A stretch of 64,000 nucleotides of DNA, from the NCBI GenBank assembly GCA_947259585.1, contig CAMYMV010000004.1, forward strand, positions 1-64,000, written 5' to 3'. The stretch is from an uncultured Gemmatimonadales bacterium. Lineage in GTDB: Bacteria > Gemmatimonadota > Gemmatimonadetes > Palauibacterales > Palauibacteraceae. Every line of letters begins with the position of its first letter. Within the stretch, counting starts at the first letter, position 1. The notes beneath the pieces were generated by a model. The model made no database searches and was not told the DNA's origin. It saw only the letters and a list, made by a program, of their open reading frames with translations. A program made the position numbers and the translations under genes. Shown in pieces: positions 1-8,231 of this stretch.

Positions 1-1875
1 GATCGCGAGCGCACCAGCATGCGCGCCTTCCAGCAGTGCTCGGAGTGCCTGCGGGAGTACCGCGACCCGGCCGACCGCCGCTGCCACTCGCAGACGAACA
101 GCTGCCCGGCATGTGGTCCGCGGCTATGGCTCGAGGTGTCCGGCCGGACGATGGCCGAGAACGACGCCTCGCTCCACGACGCGGCCGACCTGATTCGTGC
201 CGGAAAGATCGTGGCCATCAGAGGACTCGGCGGCTTCCACCTGGCGGCGGACGCCACGAGCGATGCCGCGGTCAGGCGCCTTCGGGCGCGAAAGGCCCGG
301 GACGAAAAACCGCTCGCGGTCATGGTCCGGGACCTGGAAGCGGCGCGTCGCCTCGGGGCTGCCGGGGAGATCGAACAACGGCTTCTGACCTCCCGTGAGC
401 GTCCGATCGTCGTGCTGCGAAGGGCGTGGCCCTCCGAGCTCGCCCCTTCGGTGTCGCCGGGCCTCGACACGGTCGGGGTGATGACGGCCTACACGCCTCT
501 CCATGCACTGCTCTTGGAGGCCGTGGAGCGGCCGCTCGTGATGACAAGCGGCAATGCCTCCGAGGAGCCGATCGCGATCGGCAACGCCGAAGCGCGCGAA
601 GCCCTGGGGGGAATCGCGGACGCCTTCCTGGTGCACGATCGGGAGATCACCTCACGATATGACGACTCCGTCGTGCGGGTTGCCGGTGGGACTCGAGTGT
701 TCCTGAGGCGGGCGCGCGGCTACGCGCCGCTGCCCCTGGAGCTCCCGCTCGAGACCCCGACTCCGCTCATAGCCGTCGGGCCGCACCTGAAGAACACCTT
801 CACCCTGGCTCACGGGGGCCGAGCCTATGTGAGCCAGCACATCGGCGACCTCGAGAATCTCGAGACGCTCGAGCACTTCCAGAACGCTCTGGCCCGCTTT
901 CGTGAGCTGTTCAGCATCGAGCCGACCGTGGCCGTACGCGACCTCCACCCGGGCTACCTCTCGACACGGATGGCCGAGGAGCTCGGTCTGGAGACGGTGA
1001 TCTCCGTGCAGCACCATCACGCCCACATCGCCGCCGTGGCGGCGGAGCACGGCATCACCGACAGGGTGCTAGGGATCGCCTTCGACGGAGTGGGGCTCGG
1101 CCAGGACGACCGCGTGTGGGGCGCCGAGTTCCTCCTCTCGGACCTCGAGGATTACCTGCGTATCGGGCAGCTGCGGTACGCACCGCTTCCGGGAGGGGAT
1201 CTCGTCGCCCGCCGACCCTGGCGCGCGGCCCTCGGATACCTCGCGCTGGCTCCGGAGGCTCCGGAGACGGCGAACGCCCTCCGCTTAGCGCTCCAGGGGA
1301 TTCCGGGCAGGCGGCTCGCGGTGGCTGAAGCCCAGATCCAGCGCCGTCTCAACGCTCCCCTCGCCTCATCGATGGGACGTCTGTTCGACGCGGCCGCCGC
1401 GGTGCTCGGTGTACGGCAGCATGCCACGTACGAGGGCCAGGCCGCCATGGAGCTCGAGGCGCTGGCCGGATCCGGACCGGCAGAGCCGCTGCGATTCCCG
1501 GCGATCCAGAGCTCGGAAGGCTTTTGGACGCTCGATCCCGTGCCGCTGCTCGCGGCGCTGGGAGACCTGCGCGCCGACGGCGAGGATGCCGAGAGCCTGG
1601 CGGCACGCTTCCACGAGAGCGTCGCGGCGACGGCCGCGAGGGTGGCCGGGGAGGCGTGCGAGGCGTTCGATCTGAACACGGTCGCCCTGGGCGGTGGATG
1701 CTTCCAGAACGCGCGGCTGCTCGTATCATTGAGAAGGCGGCTCGAGGCCGGAGGGCTCCGCGTGCTCCTGCCGATGGCGCTCAGCCCCAACGACGGCGCG
1801 ATCAGCTATGGCCAGGCGGCCGTCGCGGCGGCCAGACTGGCGAGCGGACGCATGAAGCTCGTCGAAGACAACTGA
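1..1875 (+). CDS. hypF: Carbamoyltransferase HypF, 5' end outside window
   Basis: HypF makes the thiocarboxamide on HypE that becomes the cyanide ligands of [NiFe] hydrogenase. The reading frame is open from base 1. The codons before the first ATG (19) already read as HypF sequence (DRERTSM), so the gene starts upstream and the N-terminal acylphosphatase domain and first zinc finger are missing here. Visible in order are the second zinc finger (C-x2-C-x18-C-x2-C, about 20-110), a YrdC-like domain (GGFHL, RKARDEKPLAVMV), and a Kae1-like carbamoyltransferase domain with the metal motif HHHAH (about 1015-1030) and GGGCFQN near the C-terminus. hypC follows 16 nt downstream, so this is the first visible gene of a hyp operon. 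Identity is near certain; only the start is unknown. Confidence 0.97.
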   Translation, partial: DRERTSMRAFQQCSECLREYRDPADRRCHSQTNSCPACGPRLWLEVSGRTMAENDASLHDAADLIRAGKIVAIRGLGGFHLAADATSDAAVRRLRARKARDEKPLAVMVRDLEAARRLGAAGEIEQRLLTSRERPIVVLRRAWPSELAPSVSPGLDTVGVMTAYTPLHALLLEAVERPLVMTSGNASEEPIAIGNAEAREALGGIADAFLVHDREITSRYDDSVVRVAGGTRVFLRRARGYAPLPLELPLETPTPLIAVGPHLKNTFTLAHGGRAYVSQHIGDLENLETLEHFQNALARFRELFSIEPTVAVRDLHPGYLSTRMAEELGLETVISVQHHHAHIAAVAAEHGITDRVLGIAFDGVGLGQDDRVWGAEFLLSDLEDYLRIGQLRYAPLPGGDLVARRPWRAALGYLALAPEAPETANALRLALQGIPGRRLAVAEAQIQRRLNAPLASSMGRLFDAAAAVLGVRQHATYEGQAAMELEALAGSGPAEPLRFPAIQSSEGFWTLDPVPLLAALGDLRADGEDAESLAARFHESVAATAARVAGEACEAFDLNTVALGGGCFQNARLLVSLRRRLEAGGLRVLLPMALSPNDGAISYGQAAVAAARLASGRMKLVEDN

Positions 1876-1891
1876 GATAGGGAGAGAAGCC

Positions 1892-2236
1892 ATGTGCCTC
1901 GGAGTGCCGGGACGAGTGGTCGATGTGGATGGCCTCACGGCAATCGTGGATTTTTGGGGCATCAGACGCGAGACTCGCCTCGACGTGATCGACGAAGAGG
2001 TCTCTCCGGGAGACTACATCCTGAACCACGTGGGCTTCGCGATTCGGAAGATCCCGGCGGAGGAGATCGAGGAGACGCTCTCCCTGTACGAGCTGCTGTT
2101 GAAGGAGGCGGATGAGGACATCATGGCTGCGGATGTGCGAGGCGAGATCGAAGCTTCCCCGGGTGTGGGGCTTGGAGGAGCCGTAGATCGGACCGCACCC
2201 GACGCCGACGGCAAGCCGCGAGGCGGAAATGGCTGA
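1892..2236 (+). CDS. hypC: Hydrogenase maturation chaperone HypC, extended C-terminus
   Basis: HypC is the small chaperone that carries the Fe(CN)2CO unit with HypD and delivers it to the hydrogenase large subunit. The protein starts MCLGVPG with the essential Cys2 and has His46 in the HVGFAI motif. A good purine-rich ribosome site (GGGAGAG) precedes the ATG. At 114 aa it is longer than most HypC proteins (about 75-95 aa): after the usual ETLSLYELL helix there is a Gly/Ala/Asp-rich tail of about 35 residues. The stop overlaps the hypD start by 8 nt, so the tail may partly reflect that overlap. Confidence 0.95.
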   Translation: MCLGVPGRVVDVDGLTAIVDFWGIRRETRLDVIDEEVSPGDYILNHVGFAIRKIPAEEIEETLSLYELLLKEADEDIMAADVRGEIEASPGVGLGGAVDRTAPDADGKPRGGNG

Positions 2237-3377
2237 GCCGGTGCGGAGTACCGACGCCGGCCTGCGAGCCGGAGCCGCCGAGCTCAAGTTCCGCGACCCC
2301 GCCAAGGCCAGGGAGCTCGCCGGGGCGATGGAAAGCGTCTGTGAGGCGGTCGGCAGGGAGGTCTCGGTCATGCACGTCTGCGGCAGCCACGAGCAGTCGA
2401 TCGCCAAGTACGGCCTGCGCACGATCCTGCCGCGGCGGCTGGACGTGATCATGGGTCCCGGCTGCCCGGTATGCGTGACTGATGTACCCGAGGTCGACGA
2501 GGCCGTGGTTCTGGCCGCGGACGGTGTGCGGGTCGCCACGTACGGCGACATGGTCCGCGTCCCCGGAACGGTGAAGTCTCTGGCCGATGCCCAGGCGGAG
2601 GGCGCCCGCGTCGACGTGGTCTACAGCGCCGCGCAGGCGGTCGAGATCGCCCGGGGTACCGCCGAGGAGGTCGTCTTCTTCGCGAGCGGCTTCGAGACGA
2701 CCGCCGTGGCGACGGCCGCCGTGATCGTCGCGGATCCGCCTCCCAACTTCTCGGTGCTCTCGGCCCACAAGTACATCCCCCCTGTGATGGAGATCGTGGC
2801 CGAGATGCCGGCCACACGGGTGGAGGGCTTTCTGGCGGCGGGGCACGCCGCCACCATCACCGGCTCGGCGCTGTTCGAGCCGTTCGTGGAACGGCACGGC
2901 ATCCCGGTGGTGGTGGCCGGCTTCGAGCCGCTGGACGTTCTGGCCGGGCTTCTCAAGCTCGTGGAGCTCGTCCGGGACCAAGAGCCGCTGGTGGTGAACA
3001 TGTACCCGCGCTGCGTGACGCCGGAGGGGAACCGCAACGCCCAGGAGCAGCTCTGGCGTGTCTTTCGGACGATGGGCGGCCGTTGGCGCGGTATCGCGCA
3101 CGTCCCGAACGGCAACCTGCGTCTGCGCGATGAGTTCGCCCACGTGGATACGAGAAAGCGTTTCCAGATAGCGGTCGAGCGCTTGTGGAGCCATGCCCCT
3201 TCCGCGCTCACCCAGGTCTGCATCTGTGGCGACATCATGGCGGGGATCGCCTCTCCGAACGACTGCGATCTCTTCGGTAAGGAGTGCACACCGGACGCGC
3301 CCGTCGGCGCCTGCATGGTCAGCAACGAGGGGACGTGCAAGATCTGGCACCAGTACGGCGGCCACCCGGACCTGTGA
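2229..3377 (+). CDS. hypD: Hydrogenase maturation protein HypD
   Basis: HypD is the iron-sulfur scaffold on which, with HypC, the Fe(CN)2CO cofactor of [NiFe] hydrogenase is assembled. The 382-aa product has the family hallmarks: CGSHEQ (Cys51), GPGCPVC (Cys79 and Cys82), the FFASGFETT segment, and a C-terminal cysteine-rich region (CICGDIM, DCDLFGKEC, ACMVSNEGTC) that holds the [4Fe-4S] cluster. Length matches the family. Its ATG overlaps the hypC stop by 8 nt, and its stop overlaps the hypE GTG as GTGA, indicating translational coupling. Confidence 0.97.
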   Translation: MAEPVRSTDAGLRAGAAELKFRDPAKARELAGAMESVCEAVGREVSVMHVCGSHEQSIAKYGLRTILPRRLDVIMGPGCPVCVTDVPEVDEAVVLAADGVRVATYGDMVRVPGTVKSLADAQAEGARVDVVYSAAQAVEIARGTAEEVVFFASGFETTAVATAAVIVADPPPNFSVLSAHKYIPPVMEIVAEMPATRVEGFLAAGHAATITGSALFEPFVERHGIPVVVAGFEPLDVLAGLLKLVELVRDQEPLVVNMYPRCVTPEGNRNAQEQLWRVFRTMGGRWRGIAHVPNGNLRLRDEFAHVDTRKRFQIAVERLWSHAPSALTQVCICGDIMAGIASPNDCDLFGKECTPDAPVGACMVSNEGTCKIWHQYGGHPDL

Positions 3378-4435
3378 GCACACGACCGGGGCGCGGACCG
3401 ACGGCGCCGCAAGAGCTGGTCACGCTCAAGCACGGGGCAGGGGGGCGCGCCATGCGCATGCTGATCGAGGAGACGCTCGCGGCCGGCTTTTTGGATGAAG
3501 CCGCCCCGACGCCGGACTCGATCGGCCTGGCGGCGATGGACGACGGCGCGGCACTCCGCCTCGGAGATCAGTGGTTGGTGGTGACGACGGACTCGCACGT
3601 GATCCACCCGATCTTCTTTCCCGGCGGAGACATCGGCCGACTGGCCATCGCCGGCACCGTGAACGACCTGGCGGTGATGGGCGCGACCCGGCCCCTGGCC
3701 CTCACCAGCGCGATCATCGTGGAGGAGGGCTTCAGACAGTCCGACCTGGCCCGCCTGCAGGCATCGATGCGTGAGACGTGTCGAGAAGCTGGCGTGACCA
3801 TCGTGACGGGCGACACGAAGGTGATGGGGCGCGGCGAGATCGACGGGATCGTGATCAACACCACCGGACTGGGGCTGACGGACGCGGTCGTTCCCGACGC
3901 CGGCCTGGAACCGGGCGACCGTCTCCTGGTGACCGGCTCGATAGGCGACCACGGCATCGCCTTGATGGCGGAGCGGCACGAGCTCGACTTCGAGGGCGAG
4001 CTGGCTTCCGATGTGGCGCCGATAAACGGCCTCCTCGCGGCGGCGCTCGCGGCTGCGAACGGGGCGGTCACCGCGATGAAGGACCCGACGCGCGGCGGCC
4101 TCGCCAGCGCACTCCACGAGATGGCCGAGAAGAGCGGCGTCGGCATCACCGTGCACGAGCCGGCGATTCCGGTGAGGCCCACCGTCCGCTCCGCCGCGGA
4201 GATGCTGGGTCTCGATCCCCTTCACATCGCGAACGAGGGCAAGGCGGTCCTCGGCGTGAAGCGGGAGCGAGCCGAGGAGGCGCTGGCCGCGATGCGCGAG
4301 CACCCGCTCGGCCGGGAAGCGGCGATCGTCGGGGAGTGCGTGGATGAGAACCCGGGCCGGGTGGTGCTGGACACCGGACTCGGCCGCCGCCTCGTCTCGG
4401 AGCCCGAGGGCGAGCCGCTGCCCCGCATATGCTGA
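3374..4435 (+). CDS. hypE: Hydrogenase maturation protein HypE
   Basis: HypE dehydrates the carbamoyl group received from HypF to a thiocyanate, the source of the cyanide ligands. I place the start at the GTG overlapping the hypD stop (GTGA), giving 353 aa; an ATG further upstream in this frame lies inside hypD and would add unrelated residues. The protein has the AIR-synthase fold motifs (LKHGAGGRAMRMLIEE, DDGAALRLG, VTGDTKVM, DPTRGGLASAL). It ends in PRIC, the conserved C-terminal cysteine that carries the cyano group, so the enzyme looks functional. No hypA, hypB or hydrogenase structural gene is in the window; they may lie upstream. Confidence 0.97.
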   Translation: MSTRPGRGPTAPQELVTLKHGAGGRAMRMLIEETLAAGFLDEAAPTPDSIGLAAMDDGAALRLGDQWLVVTTDSHVIHPIFFPGGDIGRLAIAGTVNDLAVMGATRPLALTSAIIVEEGFRQSDLARLQASMRETCREAGVTIVTGDTKVMGRGEIDGIVINTTGLGLTDAVVPDAGLEPGDRLLVTGSIGDHGIALMAERHELDFEGELASDVAPINGLLAAALAAANGAVTAMKDPTRGGLASALHEMAEKSGVGITVHEPAIPVRPTVRSAAEMLGLDPLHIANEGKAVLGVKRERAEEALAAMREHPLGREAAIVGECVDENPGRVVLDTGLGRRLVSEPEGEPLPRIC

Positions 4436-4442
4436 CCGGGCC

Positions 4443-5276
4443 ATGAAGCACATCCGGGTCACGCAGGACGGCGGCGTGGCGACGATCACGATCGACCGCC
4501 CCGATCGGTTCAATTCCCTGGATGTCGAGACGGCGCGCGACTTCAGGAAGGCCGGCCTGAGTTGTGCCCGCGACGAGGAGGTCCGCTGCGTCGTCCTGCG
4601 CGGGACGGGGGGCATCTTCTGCAGCGGTGCGGACCTGAAGTACGTGCGGACCCGAGGCGAGCAGGCCGACTTCGACTACCTGCAGCCGGAAGGGGTCGCG
4701 CCGGAGAAGGGGTTCGGCCAGAGCTTCAAGGAGATCCTGGAGTACCTGCACAGCACGATCTCGGAGATCAAGCGAGCTCCCAAGCCCTTCGTCGCCGCCG
4801 TCGACGGGGTCGCCGCGGCCGGCGGGTTCGGCATCGCGATGGCCTGCGACCTGGTCTTCGCCTCGGAGAGCGCCACCTTCGAATGGGCCTACCACAAGAC
4901 GGGCCTCACCGGCGCGGAGAGCTCGACCTTCTTCCTCCCGCGCCTGGTGGGGCTGCGAAAAGCGCTGGAGCTCGTCCTCCTCAACCCTCGAATGTCGGCC
5001 GGCGATGCGCTGGAGCTGGGGCTCGTGAACCGCGTGTTTCCGGATGCCGAGTTCGATGAGCGCGTGGCCGAGATCGTAGCTTCGCTCGCCGCAGGCCCCA
5101 CTCACGCCTACGCCGTCGCCAAGAGCCTCATCCATCAGGCCGCCGGCGTGGGTCAGCTAGACTACCATCTGGATGAGGAGCTTCAGGCACTTGCCCGCAT
5201 CGCCGACGAACCCGACTTCGCGGAGGGCTTGGCCGCCTTCTTCGAGAAGCGCTCCGCGAGGTTCGGTGAGCGCTGA
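4443..5276 (+). CDS. Enoyl-CoA hydratase/isomerase family protein
   Basis: A 277-aa crotonase-fold protein that probably hydrates or isomerises an acyl-CoA. The start is the ATG 7 nt after hypE; an open frame upstream lies within hypE. Family motifs include TIDRPDRFNSLD near the N-terminus, the oxyanion-hole segment GIFCSGADLKY (about residues 58-68), AAVDGVAAAGGFGIAMACDLVFAS, and a glutamate in TGLTGAESS where a catalytic acid is expected. The substrate cannot be told from sequence. Its tight spacing to hypE suggests co-transcription, but a link to hydrogenase maturation is not established and may be incidental. Confidence 0.88.
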   Translation: MKHIRVTQDGGVATITIDRPDRFNSLDVETARDFRKAGLSCARDEEVRCVVLRGTGGIFCSGADLKYVRTRGEQADFDYLQPEGVAPEKGFGQSFKEILEYLHSTISEIKRAPKPFVAAVDGVAAAGGFGIAMACDLVFASESATFEWAYHKTGLTGAESSTFFLPRLVGLRKALELVLLNPRMSAGDALELGLVNRVFPDAEFDERVAEIVASLAAGPTHAYAVAKSLIHQAAGVGQLDYHLDEELQALARIADEPDFAEGLAAFFEKRSARFGER

Positions 5277-5413
5277 GAGACCGAGCCCGGCGTAAGTGTC
5301 ATCGACAGCTCAACTCCACCTCTGGTGAACGGGCCCACCCGGCCTGAGATTCCCGCCCTCGGTTCGTGAGTGCTTGGTGGTAGTGGGTAGAGGCTCGAGA
5401 CAGGGAAACCCGG

Positions 5414-6127
5414 ATGGGCGATAGCGGCGTGGCGGTACGGCTCGAGAAGATCTCGAAGCGGCTCGGCTGGACCTGGGCGCTGCGCGAGATCGGGCTCGAG
5501 GTGGAGCGAGGGAGTTCCGTCGTCCTCATCGGTCCGAACGGCGCCGGAAAGACGACGCTTCTTCGCCTCGTCGCGACGCTGCTGAAGCCGACCGCAGGAA
5601 CGGGGGAGGTGTTGGGATCCTCCCTTCAGGGAGACGCTGACACCATTCGGCGGCGCACGGGTCTTCTCTCGGCACGCGGCCACCTGTACGGAGACCTCAA
5701 CGCCCTCGAGAACCTCCGTTTCGCGGCCTGGATGAGCGGTGTCAGTGTCGATGAAGCCTCGGTGCGGGCCGCTCTGGCCAAGGTGGGGCTGGACCACGTG
5801 AGCGAGCAGAGGGCGCGCGAATACTCCTCCGGCATGCAGAAGCGACTCGCCTTCGCCACGCTCCTCATGCGACGGCTCGACCTCGTACTCCTCGATGAGC
5901 CGTACGCGAGTCTGGATGCGGACGGAATCCGAATGGTGGACGAGTTCGTGGATGAGTGGAGGGCCGAGGGGGGAACCGTGCTTCTCGCCACGCATCGCCG
6001 GGGGCTCGCCGTCCGCAAGGCGGATCGTGTGGCCGTTCTGCAGGCCGGTCGTCTCCATCGGTACTGCAGACCCGACGAGCTGGAGCCCGCAGACCTGGAT
6101 CCGCAGCCCGTGCTGCCCGCCGGATGA
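5414..6127 (+). CDS. ccmA: Heme exporter ATP-binding protein CcmA
   Basis: The ATPase of the CcmABCD complex, which releases holo-CcmE during System I cytochrome c maturation. The 237-aa protein has Walker A GPNGAGKT (residues 40-47), a variant signature SSGMQKR (about 137), Walker B LVLLDEP (about 157-163) and the switch histidine in LLATHRRG. It is the first gene of the ccmABCDEFGH operon. The 137 bp upstream (5277-5413) hold no gene and presumably carry the operon promoter, although no convincing -35/-10 pair is visible. The stop overlaps ccmB as ATGA. Confidence 0.93.
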   Translation: MGDSGVAVRLEKISKRLGWTWALREIGLEVERGSSVVLIGPNGAGKTTLLRLVATLLKPTAGTGEVLGSSLQGDADTIRRRTGLLSARGHLYGDLNALENLRFAAWMSGVSVDEASVRAALAKVGLDHVSEQRAREYSSGMQKRLAFATLLMRRLDLVLLDEPYASLDADGIRMVDEFVDEWRAEGGTVLLATHRRGLAVRKADRVAVLQAGRLHRYCRPDELEPADLDPQPVLPAG

Positions 6128-6807
6128 AGAGCTCTCTGGCCCTGAGAACATGGGCGATCCTCTGGAAGGACCTGCTCATCGAGCTGCGGACGAAGCAGAG
6201 CTTCAGCGCGATGGTCTTCTTCGCCGCTCTGGTGCTCTTCCTGTTCGGGTTCGCCATCGGCCCCGATTCGGCCACGCTCGCCCGCCTGGGCGGCGGCCTC
6301 TTGTGGATCGCGATCGCCTTCACCGGCATGCTCTCGCTCGGACGCACCTTCCAGAGCGAAGAGGTGGCGGGCGGCCTGGATGGGCTTCGGATGTATCCGG
6401 GGGAGATCCGGGCGATCTATCTCGGAAAGCTCCTCACGAACTTCTCGATGCTCGTGGTGCTCGAGATCGTCTTGGTGCCGGTCGCCGTGGTCCTGCTGCA
6501 GCTCGAGCCCTGGGGACGCTTCCCGCTCTTCGTCGGCATCACCCTTCTGGGAACGTTCGGCTTCTCGGTGATCGGGACGTTCTACGCCTCTCTGACGCAG
6601 CACCTGAGAGCCCGGGAGTTGATGCTGCCGCTTCTTCTCTTCCCGGCGCTGGTGCCCGTCTTTCTTGGCGCGGTGAACGGAACGACACTCGCGCTCGCGG
6701 GAGACCCGCTGGACCGGATCGGAGGCTGGATCCGCTTGCTCATTTCGTTCGACATCATATTCTTCGTCGTTTGTATCTGGATCTTCCCCCTGGTGTTGGA
6801 GGAATGA
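6124..6807 (+). CDS. ccmB: Heme exporter membrane protein CcmB
   Basis: The integral membrane partner of CcmA. The start is the ATG overlapping the ccmA stop (ATGA), giving 227 aa, the normal CcmB length; the longer open frame upstream lies inside ccmA. About six hydrophobic segments are visible, beginning near residue 29 (MVFFAALVLFLFGFAI). The cytoplasmic loop GRTFQSEEVAGGLDGLRM is the conserved CcmB signature (E-x-x-x-G-x-x-x). The stop overlaps ccmC as ATGA. Confidence 0.93.
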   Translation: MKSSLALRTWAILWKDLLIELRTKQSFSAMVFFAALVLFLFGFAIGPDSATLARLGGGLLWIAIAFTGMLSLGRTFQSEEVAGGLDGLRMYPGEIRAIYLGKLLTNFSMLVVLEIVLVPVAVVLLQLEPWGRFPLFVGITLLGTFGFSVIGTFYASLTQHLRARELMLPLLLFPALVPVFLGAVNGTTLALAGDPLDRIGGWIRLLISFDIIFFVVCIWIFPLVLEE

Positions 6808-7508
6808 CGATTAACGATCTGCCTCGACCGAACCCCGGACGCGCGAAGCTCCTGGGTGCCGCGACCCTGCTCCTTTTCGCCGCCGGTAGCGCTGCCGGCC
6901 TCTTTCTGGTTCCAGCCGACGCGCTTCAGGGCGAGGTGCAGCGGCTGCTGTACGTGCACGTTCCGGCCGCCTGGCTGGCGATGCTCTCGTTCTTCGTGGT
7001 CTTCGTGATGAGCGTGCTCTATCTGATCCAGAGGGATCCGAAGTGGGACCTGCTGGCGGTCAGCGCCGCGGAGATCGGCATCGTCTTCACGGCGCTTGCG
7101 CTCGTGCTCGGCTCCCTGTGGGGGAAGCCGACCTGGGGCGTCTGGTGGACCTGGGACCCACGTCTGACGACGACGGCGATCATGCTGATGATCTACGTCG
7201 GATACCTCGTCGTGCGATCGTTCGCCGACGATCCGGAAAAACGGGCCCGCTGGTCGGCGATCATCGGAATCGTCGGGTTCGTGGATGTGCCGATCGTCTA
7301 CCTCTCGGTCCTCTGGTGGCGGACCCTGCACCAACCCCCGTCGAGCCCTCGGTCGATGGCCGGCGAATTCGTGTACGTGCTGCTGCTGAACGTGGCCGCC
7401 TTCACGCTCCTGTATATCTTCCTCATGGTGCGGCGATATCGGCTGGCGATCGCGGAGCGGCACGTGGAAGAGCTCCGGCTCACGCGGGACGACGGAAGGA
7501 TCACCTAG
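6804..7508 (+). CDS. ccmC: Heme transport protein CcmC
   Basis: CcmC binds heme on the periplasmic side and attaches it to CcmE. The start is the ATG overlapping the ccmB stop, giving 234 aa. It carries the tryptophan-rich WWD motif (WGVWWTWDPRLT, about residues 113-124) and two flanking periplasmic histidines expected for heme ligation (in YVHVPAAW and in RTLHQP). Six membrane segments can be drawn. A longer reading frame extending back to 5895 is a fusion of unrelated codons overlapping ccmA and ccmB and should not be used. Confidence 0.94.
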   Translation: MTINDLPRPNPGRAKLLGAATLLLFAAGSAAGLFLVPADALQGEVQRLLYVHVPAAWLAMLSFFVVFVMSVLYLIQRDPKWDLLAVSAAEIGIVFTALALVLGSLWGKPTWGVWWTWDPRLTTTAIMLMIYVGYLVVRSFADDPEKRARWSAIIGIVGFVDVPIVYLSVLWWRTLHQPPSSPRSMAGEFVYVLLLNVAAFTLLYIFLMVRRYRLAIAERHVEELRLTRDDGRIT

Positions 7509-7571
7509 AGAATGCGTGGAATGATGCGCGGAGCAAGACGCGGACATCCGGACGGAGAGAGGCGGTAGAGG

Positions 7572-7745
7572 ATGGAAGGGCAACCCTCCGGCACCCCTTT
7601 CATGGTGGCCGGGTATCTGATCACCTGGGCCGTACTCGCCTGGTACGTCTGGCGCCTGAACAGGCGCTCCGTGGACGCTCGACGAGCGCTCGATTCGGCC
7701 CAAGCGAAACCTCATGCGAACCAAGAATCGGAGTCTGACAGATGA
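7572..7745 (+). CDS. ccmD: Small heme exporter subunit CcmD
   Basis: A 57-residue protein between ccmC and ccmE, in the exact place of ccmD. One membrane helix is visible (about residues 11-27, MVAGYLITWAVLAWYVW), followed by a basic cytoplasmic stretch (RLNRRSVDARRA) and a hydrophilic tail, the standard CcmD layout. CcmD is needed to release holo-CcmE from CcmABC. Its stop overlaps the ccmE start as ATGA (7742-7745). It is too short for most gene callers. The 63 nt between ccmC and ccmD contain only a tiny 18-codon frame that I do not consider a gene. Confidence 0.88.
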   Translation: MEGQPSGTPFMVAGYLITWAVLAWYVWRLNRRSVDARRALDSAQAKPHANQESESDR

Positions 7746-8191
7746 ATAGAAGGCGTGTCTGGATAGGGCTGGGTCTCGTGGCGATCGCCGGGGCGGTCAT
7801 CCTGCTCGTCGCGGGAGGGCTGCGCGAGAACGTCGTCTACTTCCTCACCCCGACAGAGCTCGAAGCGAAGGGAGCGGAGGTGTACGGCGCGTCGCTGAGA
7901 CTGGGCGGACAGGTCAAGCCAGAGTCGGTGGACTGGAACCCCGATGTCGGGCGGCTTCTCTTCGTGATCACCGATGGGGAGACGGAGCTTCCCGTAGAGA
8001 GCAGCGGGGCGCCACCGGCGATGTTCTCCGAGGGGATGGGGGTCGTGGTCGAGGGCTCCTATCGCGAGGACGGCGTCTTCCGCTCCCACAACGTGATGGT
8101 CAAGCACTCCAACGAGTATCGGCCGCCGGAGGAAGGCGAGCACCCGAAGGAGGTGTATCGTTCGCTGATGGAAGAGGAAGCGGGAGGTTGA
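7742..8191 (+). CDS. ccmE: Heme chaperone CcmE
   Basis: CcmE is a membrane-anchored periplasmic chaperone that binds heme covalently through a histidine and passes it to CcmF. The 149-aa protein has an N-terminal anchor (residues 6-26), an OB-fold core (YGASLRLGGQV, EGSYREDGVFRSHNVMVKH), and the H-x3-Y heme site with His122 and Tyr126 (KHSNEY). This is the HxxxY type of CcmE. The C-terminal tail is acidic. Confidence 0.95.
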   Translation: MNRRRVWIGLGLVAIAGAVILLVAGGLRENVVYFLTPTELEAKGAEVYGASLRLGGQVKPESVDWNPDVGRLLFVITDGETELPVESSGAPPAMFSEGMGVVVEGSYREDGVFRSHNVMVKHSNEYRPPEEGEHPKEVYRSLMEEEAGG

Positions 8192-8231
8192 TTCCCTCCC
8201 AGCGGATGGCGGCTAGAGAGGCCGGGCGCCG

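Noticed and set aside
2621..4615. 664-codon minus frame across hypD, hypE and the enoyl-CoA hydratase
   Set aside because: Antisense to three well-identified genes; the residue pattern is His/Arg-rich in the way GC-rich antisense frames usually are.
7512..7568. 18-codon frame between ccmC and ccmD
   Set aside because: Too short, Arg/Gly-rich and without a family match; ccmD follows immediately with its own start.
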